A DNA stretch of 64,000 nucleotides from NCBI RefSeq assembly GCF_023516595.1, contig NZ_JAMGBG010000001.1, forward strand, positions 496,001-560,000. Direction: 5' to 3'. How positions within the stretch are numbered: the first letter of the stretch is position 1; each line of letters begins with the position of its first letter. The DNA comes from Streptomyces neyagawaensis. GTDB lineage: Bacteria > Actinomycetota > Actinomycetes > Streptomycetales > Streptomycetaceae. The translations under genes and the position numbers were made by a program. Positions 33,404-43,059 of this stretch are shown here, piece by piece. The notes beneath the pieces were generated by a model. It did no database searches and was not told the origin of the DNA. It worked only from the letters and a program-made list of their open reading frames with translations.

Positions 33404-34009
33404 TCAGACCGTCCAGCTCGGTTCCAGCTCCACGATGTCGCCCGCGAGGGCGGCGACATCCGCTTCGATCTGGGCCCGCAGGGCGAGGCGCTCGATGCGT
33501 TCGACGCGGTATTTGCCGTGCTCGGCGGCCGACTGCCACATGGAGAGGATCAAGAACTCATGGCCCGGCGCCTCGCCGAACAGGCCCCGCAGCATTCCGG
33601 GGGAACCCGCCATCGCCGGGTTCCAGACCTTCTCCTGCATCAGCGCGAAGTGCTCGGCGCGCTCCTCGTGGACACGGCAGTGCGCCACCCGTACGACGTC
33701 GGCGTCCCCGAAGCGCGGCTCGAAGCCGGTCTTCACGTCGAAGCGGTAGTCGAACAGCTTGACCTGCGCGTCCTTGTAGGTGCCGGACTGCGAGGCGGCG
33801 AGACGGTCGTGGGATCGGGCCATGAAGGAGTCGTAGAAGGCACGGCTCTCCCAGAACGAGAAGATGTGTGCCACCCCGGGTCGTGCCCGGCTCCAGCCCC
33901 CACCCTGTCCACGGAATCCCGGCTCCCCCAGAAGCCCCGCCCACTTTCGCTGCCCCCGCTCGAAGCCGCGGCGGTCGACCACGGTGCAGCGAATCCACTT
34001 GACCAGCAC
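33404..34009 (-). CDS. YdbC family protein (DUF4937)
   Basis: The protein is about 201 aa if started at the GTG at 34009 (VLVKWIRCTVVDRRGFERGQ); the longer frame up to 34192 overlaps the terD-like start region and is improbable. The repeat-like halves GWSRARPGVAHIFSFWESRAFYDSFM and GLFGEAPGHEFLILSMWQSAAEHGKY fit a dimeric alpha/beta-barrel of two antibiotic-biosynthesis-monooxygenase-like modules, as in DUF4937. No catalytic residues are recognised. It diverges from the TerD-like gene. Confidence 0.8.
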   Translation of the reverse strand: MLVKWIRCTVVDRRGFERGQRKWAGLLGEPGFRGQGGGWSRARPGVAHIFSFWESRAFYDSFMARSHDRLAASQSGTYKDAQVKLFDYRFDVKTGFEPRFGDADVVRVAHCRVHEERAEHFALMQEKVWNPAMAGSPGMLRGLFGEAPGHEFLILSMWQSAAEHGKYRVERIERLALRAQIEADVAALAGDIVELEPSWTV

Positions 34010-34163
34010 CGCGCCATGGTAAGGCCACGGAGCGTGGCGCCGGTCACTCTCCGAGGGGTTATGGCCCGGCGAGCGCCGGCGTACGCATGCGAGGATGGGC
34101 AACTGGCATGGACTGGGGAGCAGTTCGGCCCTCACGCACCGGAGAACGGGGAGGAGAGTTCTG

Positions 34164-34697
34164 TTGAACGGCCTCAACAAGGGCATCCGCAAGGTCGAGG
34201 TGTCACTGAAGTGGGATCCGAGCCCCGCCGGTCAGCCGCCCTCGGACCTCGACATCATCGCGGCGACCTACCCGGCGGCCGACCCGAGCGGCGATCCCGC
34301 CTACGTCGTGCACTTCGACAGCCGCTCGCCCGACGGCACCATCACCCTCAACCGCGACAGCAAGACCGGCCAGGGCTTCGGCTGGGACGAGGTGATGACG
34401 GTCGAGCTGAACCGGCTCGACAGCCGGTACGGGCGCGTCGTGATCGGCGTGGCCATACAGCAGGGGGCGAGCCCGAAGACCTTCGGTGACGTCAGCAAGC
34501 CGGCCCTGCGCATCCGCGAGGACTACACCGTCCTGGCCGAGGACGACTTCGCCTCCGTCCAGGGCTCCACAGCCGCGGTCATCGCAGAGTTCGTCCGGGA
34601 CGGCTCCGGCTCCTGGAGCCTCCTCCCCGGTCTCCACGGCTACGACGAGGACCCGGCGACCTTCGCCCGCGTGATGGGCGCCCCACGCGAGTCCTGA
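34164..34697 (+). CDS. TerD-family protein
   Basis: The protein is about 177 aa. The TerD-type core is KGIRKVEVSLKWDPSP, SDLDIIAATYP (calcium-binding acidic loop), HFDSRSPDGTITLNRDSKTG and FGWDEVMTVELNRLD, followed by VIGVAIQQ. The start is taken as the TTG at 34164 because GAGGAGAG lies six bases upstream and the homologous region begins there; the track frame back to 34095 lacks support. TerD proteins are linked to tellurite and stress response and membrane association. The gene converges on nrdJ with a shared terminator between. Confidence 0.85.
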   Translation: MNGLNKGIRKVEVSLKWDPSPAGQPPSDLDIIAATYPAADPSGDPAYVVHFDSRSPDGTITLNRDSKTGQGFGWDEVMTVELNRLDSRYGRVVIGVAIQQGASPKTFGDVSKPALRIREDYTVLAEDDFASVQGSTAAVIAEFVRDGSGSWSLLPGLHGYDEDPATFARVMGAPRES

Positions 34698-34718
34698 CGC
34701 TCCACGCCACGGACACCG

Positions 34719-34751
34719 AAGGACGGCACAGCCATGAGCTGTGCCGCCCTT
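34719..34751. terminator. bidirectional terminator between terD-like gene and nrdJ
   Basis: CGGCACAGC pairs with GCTGTGCCG around loop CATGA; flanking AAGGA and CCCTT extend the stem. Confidence 0.85.
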
Positions 34752-34766
34752 CACTGTCTCAAGAGG

Positions 34767-37661
34767 TCAGCTGCAACCGCTGGTCGAGCCGCAGCCCTCG
34801 CAGATGTAGCAGGAACCGGCCCGCTGCATCTTCGTACCGCAGGAGAAGCAGAGCGGGGCGTCCGCGTGGATGCCCAGCTGCATCTCCACCAGCTCGGCGC
34901 TGGTGTGCGCCTGCTTCGGGGCGGGCTTGGCCGCCTCGACCTCGGCCCTCGGCGTGGCCACGGCCTTCAGGTCCGTCTGCCGCGGGGCCGACTGGGCCAG
35001 GCCCTCGACGTCCACGTCCTCCTCGGCGGGCTCGTACGAACCCGTCTCCAGGTGGCGCTGACGCTCCTCGGCGGAGTGGATGCCGAGCGCGGAACGCGTC
35101 TCGAAGGGCAGGAAGTCCAGCGCCAGGCGGCGGAAGATGTAGTCGACGATCGACTGGGCCATCCGCACGTCCGGGTCGTCCGTCATGCCGGCCGGCTCGA
35201 AGCGCATGTTGGTGAACTTCGAGACGTACGTCTCCAGCGGCACGCCGTACTGGAGGCCGACGGAGACCGCGATGGAGAAGGCGTCCATCATGCCCGCGAG
35301 GGTGGAGCCCTGCTTGGACATCTTCAGGAAGACCTCGCCGAGACCGTCGTCCGGGTAGGAGTTGGCGGTCATGTAGCCCTCGGCGCCGCCGACGGTGAAG
35401 GACGTGGTGATGCCGGGACGTCCCTTCGGGAGGCGCTTGCGGACCGGGCGGTACTCGACGACCTTCTCGACCGCGGTCCGGATGGTCTCCTCGGCCTTCT
35501 CGGTGATCTCCGCCTTCTCCGACTCCTTGGTCTTGGCGGAGAGCGGCTGGCCGACCTTGCAGTTGTCGCGGTAGATCGCCAGCGCCTTGACGCCGAGCTT
35601 CCAGGCCTCGAAGTAGATCTCCTCGACCTCCTCGACGGTCGCCGTCTCCGGCATGTTGACCGTCTTGGAGATGGCGCCCGAGATCCACGGCTGGATCGCG
35701 GCCATCATGCGGACGTGGCCCATCGGGGAGATGGCCCGCTCGCCCATGGCGCAGTCGAAGACCTCGTAGTGCTCCTGCTTGAGGCTCGGGGCGTCGATCA
35801 CATTGCCGTGCTCGGCGATGTGGGCGACGATCGCCTCGATCTGCTCCTCCTGGTAGCCCAGGCGGCGCAGGGCCTGCGGGACCGTGCCGTTGACGATCTG
35901 CATCGAGCCGCCGCCGACCAGCTTCTTGAACTTGACCAGCGCCAGGTCCGGCTCGACACCGGTCGTGTCGCAGGACATCGCAAGGCCGATGGTGCCGGTG
36001 GGGGCGAGCACCGAGGCCTGCGAGTTGCGGAAGCCGTTCTTCTCGCCGAGGCGGAGCACGTCCTGCCAGGCCTCCGTGGCGGCGGCCCAGACCGGGGTGT
36101 CCAGGTCGTCCATGCGCACGGCGGTGCCGTTGGCGTCGGAGTGCTGTTTCATGACGCGGTTGTGGGCGTCGGCGTTGCGGGCGTAGCCGTCGTACGGGCC
36201 GACGACCGCGGCCAGTTCGGCGGAGCGGCGGTAGGCCGTGCCCGTCATCAGGGAGGTGATGGCGCCGGCGAGGGTGCGGCCGCCGTCGGAGTCGTACGCG
36301 TGGCCGGTCGCCATGAGCAGGGCGCCGAGGTTGGCGTAGCCGATGCCGAGCTGGCGGAAGGCGCGGGTGTTCTCGCCGATCTTCTGGGTCGGGAAGTCCG
36401 CGAAGCAGATCGAGATGTCCATCGCGGTGATGACCAGCTCGACGACCTTCTGGAACCGCTCGACGTCGAAGGACTGGTTGCCCTTGCCGTCGTCCTTCAG
36501 GAACTTCATCAGGTTCAGCGAGGCCAGGTTGCAGGACGTGTTGTCCAGGTGCATGTACTCGCTGCACGGGTTCGACGCGGTGATCCGGCCGGACTCGGGG
36601 CAGGTGTGCCAGTTGTTGATGGTGTCGTCGTACTGGATGCCGGGGTCGGCACAGGCCCAGGCGGCCTCGGCGATCTTGCGGAACAGCGCCTTGGCGTCGA
36701 CCTGCTCGATGACCTCGCCGGTCATCCGGGCGCGCAGACCGAAGTCGCCGCCCGCCTCGACGGCCTTCATGAACTCGTCGTTCACACGGACCGAGTTGTT
36801 GGCGTTCTGGTACTGGACGGAGGTGATGTCGTCACCACCGAGGTCCATGTCGAAGCCCGCGTCGCGCAGGACGCGGATCTTCTCCTCCTCCTTCACCTTG
36901 GTCTCGATGAAGTCCTCGATGTCCGGGTGGTCCACGTCCAGGACGACCATCTTGGCGGCGCGGCGGGTGGCACCGCCCGACTTGATCGTTCCCGCGGACG
37001 CGTCGGCGCCGCGCATGAAGGAGACGGGACCGGAGGCGTTGCCACCGGAGGAGAGCAGTTCCTTGGAGGAACGGATGCGGGAGAGGTTCAGGCCGGCGCC
37101 GGAGCCCCCCTTGAAGATCATGCCCTCTTCCTTGTACCAGTCGAGGATCGACTCCATGGAGTCGTCGACGGCCAGGATGAAGCAGGCGGAGACCTGCTGG
37201 GGCTGCGGGGTGCCCACGTTGAACCAGACGGGGCTGTTGAAGCTGAAGATCTGGTGCAGGAGGGCGTACGCCAGTTCGTGCTCGAAGATCTCGGCGTCGG
37301 CGGGCGAGGCGAAGTACTTGTAGTCCTCACCGGCCTTCCGGTACGTCTTCACGATGCGGTCGATGAGCTGCTTCAGGCTCACCTCACGCTGCGGGGTGCC
37401 GACGGCGCCCCTGAAGTACTTGCTGGTGACGATGTTGACCGCGTTCACCGACCAGAACTCGGGGAACTCGACGCCACGCTGCTCGAAGTTGACCGAGCCG
37501 TCGCGCCAGTTGGTCATGACGACGTCACGGCGCTCCCAGGCCACCTCGTCGTACGGGTGCACGCCAGGGGTGGTGTGGATGCGCTCGATACGCAGGCCCT
37601 TGCTCGCCTTGGTGCCCTTGGCGCGGGAACTCCGTGCCGGACCGCTCGCCGTCTCTGTCAT
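34767..37661 (-). CDS. nrdJ: class II (adenosylcobalamin-dependent) ribonucleotide reductase
   Basis: The enzyme (964 aa) reduces ribonucleoside diphosphates to deoxy forms. The long N-terminal part matches NrdJ: FSFNSPVWFNVG, SACFILAVDDSMESI, the NPCSEYMHLDNTSCNLASLNL active-site region with C-x-E, and PTGTIGLAMSCDTTGVEPD. The C-terminus ends in the cysteine-rich CFSCGTKMQRAGSCYICEGCG typical of NrdJ, used for re-reduction or zinc binding. The ATG at 37661 has AGGGAGG upstream. It follows nrdR, which represses it together with itself; I see no cobalamin riboswitch here. Confidence 0.97.
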   Translation of the reverse strand: MTETASGPARSSRAKGTKASKGLRIERIHTTPGVHPYDEVAWERRDVVMTNWRDGSVNFEQRGVEFPEFWSVNAVNIVTSKYFRGAVGTPQREVSLKQLIDRIVKTYRKAGEDYKYFASPADAEIFEHELAYALLHQIFSFNSPVWFNVGTPQPQQVSACFILAVDDSMESILDWYKEEGMIFKGGSGAGLNLSRIRSSKELLSSGGNASGPVSFMRGADASAGTIKSGGATRRAAKMVVLDVDHPDIEDFIETKVKEEEKIRVLRDAGFDMDLGGDDITSVQYQNANNSVRVNDEFMKAVEAGGDFGLRARMTGEVIEQVDAKALFRKIAEAAWACADPGIQYDDTINNWHTCPESGRITASNPCSEYMHLDNTSCNLASLNLMKFLKDDGKGNQSFDVERFQKVVELVITAMDISICFADFPTQKIGENTRAFRQLGIGYANLGALLMATGHAYDSDGGRTLAGAITSLMTGTAYRRSAELAAVVGPYDGYARNADAHNRVMKQHSDANGTAVRMDDLDTPVWAAATEAWQDVLRLGEKNGFRNSQASVLAPTGTIGLAMSCDTTGVEPDLALVKFKKLVGGGSMQIVNGTVPQALRRLGYQEEQIEAIVAHIAEHGNVIDAPSLKQEHYEVFDCAMGERAISPMGHVRMMAAIQPWISGAISKTVNMPETATVEEVEEIYFEAWKLGVKALAIYRDNCKVGQPLSAKTKESEKAEITEKAEETIRTAVEKVVEYRPVRKRLPKGRPGITTSFTVGGAEGYMTANSYPDDGLGEVFLKMSKQGSTLAGMMDAFSIAVSVGLQYGVPLETYVSKFTNMRFEPAGMTDDPDVRMAQSIVDYIFRRLALDFLPFETRSALGIHSAEERQRHLETGSYEPAEEDVDVEGLAQSAPRQTDLKAVATPRAEVEAAKPAPKQAHTSAELVEMQLGIHADAPLCFSCGTKMQRAGSCYICEGCGSTSGCS

Positions 37662-37821
37662 GCCGCCTCCCTGTATCGGGCTAAAACGCCCTGAAGTGCC
37701 ACTTTGTTCCTGTGACACGGTGTTCTGTCTTGTGTCGCGACCCGGCTCGCACAGCCGTCCGCGACAGGTCTCGATCGCCGCCGACCACCCGGTCCTGACG
37801 GTCCGGAGGTGCGGCCCGCCC

Positions 37822-38385
37822 TCAGTCGGCGGCGTTGGCGGGCACGGGGACTTGGGCAGCCCCTCCGGACCCGCGGTCGTTCTCCCGGCACCCCTCGACC
37901 GCGTTGTCGACGCCGTCGTCGTCCGCGTCGGGGCGCTTCCCCTGCTCTTCCCTGAGTTCCGCGATGGCGGCCTCGAAGTCCTCCAGCGAGTCGAAGGCCC
38001 GGTAGACCGAGGCGAACCGCAAGTAGGCGACGAGGTCGAGTTCCTGCAGCGGACCGAGTATGGCCAGACCCACGTCATGGGTGGTCAGTTCGGCGCTGCC
38101 GGTGGCACGCACCGCCTCCTCGACCCGTTGGCCGAGCTGGGCGAGCGCGTCCTCGGTGACAGGCCGCCCCTGGCATGCCTTGCGGACGCCGTTGATGACC
38201 TTGGTACGACTGAAGGGTTCGGTCACACCGGACCTCTTGACCACCATCAGCGAGCACGTCTCCACCGTCGTGAAACGACGGGAGCAGTCCGGACACTGGC
38301 GGCGCCTGCGGATCGACGTGCCGTCGTCCGTCGTACGACTGTCGACGACACGGCTGTCGGGGTGCCTGCAGAAGGGACAGTGCAT
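37822..38385 (-). CDS. nrdR: transcriptional repressor NrdR
   Basis: The protein is 187 aa from the ATG at 38385 with AGGAGGG upstream. The N-terminal zinc ribbon is [17 protein letters not shown] and [17 protein letters not shown] (four cysteines). It is followed by an ATP-cone domain ([29 protein letters not shown]) and a tail rich in Asp and Asn. It senses dATP/ATP and represses ribonucleotide reductase genes. The tail is about 25 residues longer than short NrdR proteins. It precedes nrdJ in a likely operon; boxes for its own binding lie upstream. Confidence 0.97.
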   Translation of the reverse strand: MHCPFCRHPDSRVVDSRTTDDGTSIRRRRQCPDCSRRFTTVETCSLMVVKRSGVTEPFSRTKVINGVRKACQGRPVTEDALAQLGQRVEEAVRATGSAELTTHDVGLAILGPLQELDLVAYLRFASVYRAFDSLEDFEAAIAELREEQGKRPDADDDGVDNAVEGCRENDRGSGGAAQVPVPANAAD

Positions 38386-38493
38386 AACTCCAACCCTCCT
38401 CACAGCACGACTCAATAGCTCCACGAGCCTCTTGGACCCCGCGGAAGCAGCCCCAAGCATAGGGGATGACCATGAGCCCTCAGACCGGGGGGA

Positions 38494-38540
38494 CCACAAC
38501 TTCTGGGCTGTTGCTGCAATCCAAGCACTAGATGTAGGGC
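38494..38540. promoter_or_regulatory. putative NrdR boxes upstream of nrdR
   Basis: CCACAACTTCTGGG (38494-38507) and GCACTAGATGTAGGGC (38525-38540) resemble the NrdR box, with starts 32 bases (three helical turns) apart, as known for this regulator. Both are imperfect. The rest of 38541-38869 has no clear signal. Confidence 0.5.
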
Positions 38541-38869
38541 TTGGCACGTAAATCCCCACACGACGCGCGTGTCGCACCCGTACTGGCAAGTGCCAGACGG
38601 AGGAGCCGTCGCGGAGCGCATCCGCGCCGTCGCGGAACGGACCCGAACGCGCCGGAGCGGACCGGAACGCGAGGGGAACCGGAGAAAGCCGGGCACCGGT
38701 ACCCGACGGAAGAAGCGGGGAGTGGCAGACTGTGCCGCGCGGCGACAGCGGCCCACGAAGCCCCCGCCCCGGCGGTGAAGAGTACAGCAATCAGCGGTTT
38801 TGTCCGCCCGGAGCAGTCGAGCCATACACCTGCACACATGGTCACGTCAGGTAATCCACGGTTTTTCAC

Positions 38870-38885
38870 TCGAACGTGTGTTTGG
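38870..38885. promoter_or_regulatory. LexA (SOS) box upstream of lexA
   Basis: TCGAACGTGTGTTTGG fits the Gram-positive SOS box CGAAC-N4-GTTYG and lies 60 bases before the lexA GTG, consistent with autoregulation. Confidence 0.9.
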
Positions 38886-38945
38886 CGCAACCTTTCGAAA
38901 GCAACTACCGTTGTGCTGCACGGGAGACCATCGAGAGGGGCCGAC

Positions 38946-39722
38946 GTGACCACGACCGCAGACAGCGCCACCATCACTGCCCAGGACCGCTCCCAGGGCC
39001 GACTCGAGCCGGTGCACGCGATGAACGAAGTTCCGAACCATGACGGGCCCAAGCGGGCCCTGCCCGGCCGACCTCCAGGCATCAGGGCCGACAGCTCCGG
39101 ACTGACCGACCGGCAGCGCCGGGTGATCGAGGTCATCAGGGACTCCGTGCAGCGGCGCGGGTACCCGCCGTCGATGCGGGAGATCGGTCAGGCGGTCGGC
39201 CTGTCGAGCACGTCGTCCGTGGCGCACCAGCTGATGGCCCTGGAACGCAAGGGCTTCCTGCGCCGCGACCCGCACCGCCCTCGTGCCTACGAGGTCCGCG
39301 GCTCCGACCAGGCGGCGGCGCAGCCGACCGACACCGCCGGTAAGCCCGCCGCGTCGTATGTGCCGCTCGTCGGCCGGATCGCGGCCGGTGGCCCGATCCT
39401 GGCGGAGGAGTCGGTCGAGGACGTGTTCCCGCTCCCGCGCCAGCTGGTCGGTGACGGCGAGCTGTTCGTCCTGAAGGTCGTGGGTGACTCCATGATCGAG
39501 GCCGCGATCTGTGACGGCGACTGGGTGACGGTCCGCCGCCAGCCGGTCGCCGAGAACGGCGACATCGTGGCCGCCATGCTGGACGGCGAGGCCACGGTCA
39601 AGCGCTTCAAGCGCGAGGACGGCCATGTGTGGCTGCTGCCGCACAACGCCGCCTACGAGCCCATCCCGGGTGACGACGCGACCATCCTCGGCAAGGTGGT
39701 GGCGGTTCTGCGCCGCGTCTGA
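38946..39722 (+). CDS. lexA: LexA repressor
   Basis: The protein is 258 aa from the GTG at 38946 with GAGAGGGG upstream. The N-terminal winged helix is [44 protein letters not shown]. The self-cleavage Ala-Gly is in [13 protein letters not shown]. The catalytic serine is in [16 protein letters not shown] and the lysine in [10 protein letters not shown]. Streptomyces LexA proteins have this long N-terminal extension. RecA-stimulated cleavage induces the SOS response. It converges on dinG across a terminator. Confidence 0.97.
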   Translation: MTTTADSATITAQDRSQGRLEPVHAMNEVPNHDGPKRALPGRPPGIRADSSGLTDRQRRVIEVIRDSVQRRGYPPSMREIGQAVGLSSTSSVAHQLMALERKGFLRRDPHRPRAYEVRGSDQAAAQPTDTAGKPAASYVPLVGRIAAGGPILAEESVEDVFPLPRQLVGDGELFVLKVVGDSMIEAAICDGDWVTVRRQPVAENGDIVAAMLDGEATVKRFKREDGHVWLLPHNAAYEPIPGDDATILGKVVAVLRRV

Positions 39723-39817
39723 CCCCTCGCGGCGGACGGCCTCCCGTGCCGGTCCGCGCCCCTGATCCGGGCCCCGGAATCCACTGCGCCGGTTCCGGGG
39801 TCCTGGGCTTTCCGTGC

Positions 39818-39853
39818 CCGGTGGCCCGTCCCCTGTCGGGGGCGGGCCACCGG
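39818..39853. terminator. bidirectional terminator between lexA and dinG
   Basis: CCGGTGGCCCG pairs with its complement (39843-39853) with an inner C/G run and a short loop. Confidence 0.8.
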
Positions 39854-39856
39854 CTT

Positions 39857-41887
39857 CTACGCCTCTTCGAGGGCCTTCGTCTCTTCGAGAGCCTTCGTCT
39901 CTTCGATGGCCCTCGCCTCTTCGAAGGCTTTCGCCGCCTGGTCGATCGCCGCGAGCGACTTCCGTACCTGGTTACGGTCCGTGGTGTACCAGAAGTCGGG
40001 CAGTGACGCCTTCAGATAGCTGCCGTACCGAGCTGTGGCCAGCCTCTGGTCGAGGACGGCGACGACGCCCCGGTCGCCCTGCGCCCGCACGAGGCGGCCG
40101 GCGCCCTGGGCCATCAGCAGGGCGGCATGGGTGGCCGCCACCGCCATGAAGCCGTTGCCGCCCGCTTCCTCGACAGCCTTCTGGCGGGCGCTCATCAGCG
40201 GATCGTCGGGACGCGGGAACGGGATCTTGTCCATGACGACCAGCTGGCAGCTGGTGCCCGGCACGTCGACGCCCTGCCAGAGCGAGAGCGTGCCGAACAG
40301 ACAGGTCTTCGGATCGGCCGCGAAGCCCTTGATAAGCTCGCCCAGCGTCTCCTCGCCCTGGAGGAGGATCGGGTACTCCGGGATGCGGACCCGGAGGTCC
40401 TCCGCCGCCAGTTGGGCCGCCCGCATCGACGAGAACAGGCCGAGCGTCCTGCCGCCGGCCGCCTGGATCAGCTCCGTGAGCTCGTCCAGCATGTCCGCCC
40501 GGTCACCGTCCCGCGCGGGACGCGACAGATGCTTGGCGACGTAGAGGATGCCCTGCTTCGGGTAGTCGAACGGCGAGCCGACGTCGACGCCCTTCCACTG
40601 CGGGAAGTCGTCACCCTCGGTGCCCTCGGGCGCCAGTCCCAGGGACGCCCCCACGCCGTTGAAGTCACCGCCCAGCTTCAGTGTGGCCGAGGTCAGGGTG
40701 ACGGACCGGTCCGCGAAGAGCTTCTCCCTGAGGAGGCCCGACACGGACATGGGGGCCACGCGCAGGGAGGCACCGAAGCGGTCGTGCCGCTCGTACCAGA
40801 CGACGTCCCACTCGGAGCCGTTGCTGATGCGCTCCGCGACCTCGTGCACGTTCTCCACGGCGGCCAGGGCCTGCTTGCGGACGGCGTCCTCGTCCTGGAC
40901 GGACTTGTCGCGGGTGGTGCCGATCGCGGTGATCACCGTACGGGCCGCGTCGCGCAGGGCCATCAGGGCGTACGCCAAGTCCTCGGGGATCTCCTCCAGG
41001 CGTCCGGGCAGCGCCAGCTCCATCAGCCGCTCGAAGCCCTCGGCGGCGGTCTGGAGCTGGTCGGCGGCCTTCTCGTTGACGAGCTTCGCCGCTCGCTTCA
41101 CCGCGCGGTTGACCTGGCCGGGGGTCAGCTCGCCGGTGGCCACGCCGGTCACCCGCGACACCAGTTCGTGGGCCTCGTCGACGATCAGCACCTCGTGCGG
41201 CGGGAGCACCGGGGCGCCCTCGATGGCATCGATCGCGAGCAGGGCGTGGTTGGTGACGACGACCTCGGCGAGCTTGGCGCGCTCCCGGGCCATCTCGGCG
41301 AAGCACTCGGCGCCGTACGCGCACTTCGAGGCGCCCAGGCACTCGCGCGACGACACGGACACCTGGGACCAGGCGCGGTCGGAGACACCGGGGGTGAGGT
41401 CGTCCCGGTCGCCGGTCTCGGTCTCCTGCGACCAGTCCCGCAGCCGCAGCAGGTCCTGGCCCAGTTTGCTGGAGGGGGCGGCCGCCTCGAACTGGTCGAA
41501 GAGGCCGTCCTCCTCGTCCTGGGGCACGCCCTCGTTGAGGCGGTGCAGACACAGGTAGTTCGACCGGCCCTTGAGCATCGCGAACTCGGGGCGGCGGCGC
41601 AGCAGCGGGTGCAGCGCGTCGACCGTTCTCGGCAGGTCCCGCTCCACGAGCTGCCGCTGGAGGGCCAGGGTCGCCGTGGCCACGACGACGCGCTCTCCCT
41701 GTGCGAGGGCGGGCACCAGGTAGCCCAGCGACTTACCGGTGCCGGTGCCCGCCTGGACCAGCAGATGGGAGCCGTCGTCGATCGCCTCCGCGACGGCTTC
41801 GGCCATGGTCACCTGGCCGGGGCGCTCCATGCCGCCGACAGCGGCGACGGCGGCGTGCAGGAGTTCGTGGAGTGAGGGCTTCGTCAT
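39857..41887 (-). CDS. dinG: DinG/XPD-like ATP-dependent DNA helicase
   Basis: The protein is 676 aa. Motifs: Q-x-x-M-AEAVAEAI, Walker A QAGTGTGKSLGY, ATATLALQRQL, the four Fe-S cysteines in YLCLHRL and SSRECLGASKCAYGAECF, VVVTNHALL, IVDEAHEL, TLTSATL, GLFSSMRAAQLA, LWQGVDVPG and QGAGRLVRAQGDRGVV. It unwinds damaged DNA and R-loops. The last 25 residues are an 18-bp minisatellite (39863-39934, four copies) coding for (A/T)(R/K)A(F/I/L)EE. It neighbours lexA, but I see no SOS box before it. Confidence 0.94.
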   Translation of the reverse strand: MTKPSLHELLHAAVAAVGGMERPGQVTMAEAVAEAIDDGSHLLVQAGTGTGKSLGYLVPALAQGERVVVATATLALQRQLVERDLPRTVDALHPLLRRRPEFAMLKGRSNYLCLHRLNEGVPQDEEDGLFDQFEAAAPSSKLGQDLLRLRDWSQETETGDRDDLTPGVSDRAWSQVSVSSRECLGASKCAYGAECFAEMARERAKLAEVVVTNHALLAIDAIEGAPVLPPHEVLIVDEAHELVSRVTGVATGELTPGQVNRAVKRAAKLVNEKAADQLQTAAEGFERLMELALPGRLEEIPEDLAYALMALRDAARTVITAIGTTRDKSVQDEDAVRKQALAAVENVHEVAERISNGSEWDVVWYERHDRFGASLRVAPMSVSGLLREKLFADRSVTLTSATLKLGGDFNGVGASLGLAPEGTEGDDFPQWKGVDVGSPFDYPKQGILYVAKHLSRPARDGDRADMLDELTELIQAAGGRTLGLFSSMRAAQLAAEDLRVRIPEYPILLQGEETLGELIKGFAADPKTCLFGTLSLWQGVDVPGTSCQLVVMDKIPFPRPDDPLMSARQKAVEEAGGNGFMAVAATHAALLMAQGAGRLVRAQGDRGVVAVLDQRLATARYGSYLKASLPDFWYTTDRNQVRKSLAAIDQAAKAFEEARAIEETKALEETKALEEA

Positions 41888-42239
41888 AGCGCGACCACCC
41901 TACGGCGCCGCACTGACAAACGGGTGACGGCGACGGAGGAGGCGGGAGGAGGGGTGGGGCAGGGGGCGGGCGGAGCGGCGCCGAGGGCGGGACGGGGGTC
42001 CGGGCGGAGGTCGGGACGGGGGTCCGGGCGGAGGTCGGGATGAGGGGTGGCGCGGAGCGCGGGACAGAGGTCGGGTTGGAGGGCGGGGCGCGGGATCAAG
42101 AGGGGTTCTCTTCGGTGGGGAGGGGGAGGGAAGCGGGCGCTGCTCGACGTGCTCGGCATTTCGTCCGGCCCGATCGGGAACCGGATCGGGCCGGGCGGTG
42201 TACCAGGAATGACGGCGTCACAGCAGGTGCACATCGGAT
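41888..42239. repeat. G-rich intergenic tract with short tandem repeats
   Basis: No gene is supported. The plus strand is extremely G-rich; GGGACGGGGGTCCGGGCGGAGGTC recurs at about 41990 and 42013 with degenerate copies to 42090. Frequent G-runs could form quadruplexes. Confidence 0.6.
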
Positions 42240-42989
42240 CTACATCAGATCGCGCAGCAGCCGGTCCCGGATCATGAGGGCGGCCCGCTTGTCGGGCAGG
42301 TCGACCTCCGCGGAGAACCGGAAACCGGCGGTGAGGAAAGCGGAGACGGAGGGGAAGTTGCGAAGGTCGGGTTCCGCGACGACGCGGGCGCAGGAAGGGC
42401 GGTTGTCGAGGACGAGATCGGCGACGGCGCGGAGCAGGGCGGAGCCGAGACCTCTCCCCCGGTCGGCCACCGGCCCGATGAGGAGGTGGACGCCTGTGTC
42501 GTGGGGCCGGGCGGGGTAGTGGCGGGCGACGGGGTCGAGGTCCGCCCGGTAGATCTCCCAGTAGCTCATGGGGGTGCCGTCCAGCAGACCGAGACAGGGC
42601 ACGCTGCGGCCGTCACCGTCGAGCTGGGCCCGGAGGTGGTTCGCGGTCACCTCCTCGGGTCCGGCGAGCTTCCAGGACGAGGCTACGGCGGAGTCGTTCA
42701 TCCAGCGGGTGATCAGCGGGAGGTCCCGTTCGAGGCGGACGGGGAGGAGGCGCAGCGTGCCGACGGGGGTGACCGTCGGTCTCCAGTCGGCGAGGTGATC
42801 CAGCAGTTCCCCTTTGCCCGAGAGTGCCGCCCCGCCCGGGTCGGTGCCCCCACCGTCCGGGTCGGCGTCCTCCGCGAGGAACGCGGCCCAGTCGTCGGGC
42901 AGGCGCAGTTCGAGTGTGTCCTCGTTGCTGGGGGCCCGGGTGGTGCCCGTGTCGGTGCCGGATGTGGTGCTCGCGTCGGTGGGAGGCAC
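42240..42989 (-). CDS. GNAT N-acyltransferase of siderophore biosynthesis (AlcB/IucB type)
   Basis: The protein is 249 aa from a GTG at 42989 with AGAGGAG six bases upstream. The GNAT core of the siderophore acyltransferase type is seen in LPLITRWMNDSAVASSWKLAGP, SVPCLGLLDGTPMSYWEIYRADLDPVARHY, GVHLLIGPVADRGRGLGSALLRAVADLVL (acetyl-CoA loop GRGLGS) and VSAFLTAGFRF. It would acylate a hydroxylamine or amine substrate of the NIS pathway. The N-terminal 45 residues are acidic and low complexity. It is the last gene of the three-gene siderophore operon. Confidence 0.9.
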   Translation of the reverse strand: MPPTDASTTSGTDTGTTRAPSNEDTLELRLPDDWAAFLAEDADPDGGGTDPGGAALSGKGELLDHLADWRPTVTPVGTLRLLPVRLERDLPLITRWMNDSAVASSWKLAGPEEVTANHLRAQLDGDGRSVPCLGLLDGTPMSYWEIYRADLDPVARHYPARPHDTGVHLLIGPVADRGRGLGSALLRAVADLVLDNRPSCARVVAEPDLRNFPSVSAFLTAGFRFSAEVDLPDKRAALMIRDRLLRDLM

Positions 42990-43059
42990 GCGACGCTCCT
43001 CTCAGGGGATGGGGTGGGTCATGTTCCTCGGGGCGTGAAGGGAGTCGACAGTGATCGGA

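Noticed and set aside
34734..37694. Long plus-strand frame of 986 codons opposite nrdJ (and similar ones at 59378-62263, 44602-47658, 39348-41875)
   Set aside because: They are exact antisense shadows of well-recognised genes, have skewed composition (Val/Gly/Leu/His or Arg-rich) and no ribosome sites; high GC creates such frames.
37662..38493. Cobalamin riboswitch controlling nrdJ
   Set aside because: No B12-box-like sequence was found; nrdJ follows nrdR in an operon, and B12 riboswitches are known for the alternative class I reductase genes instead.
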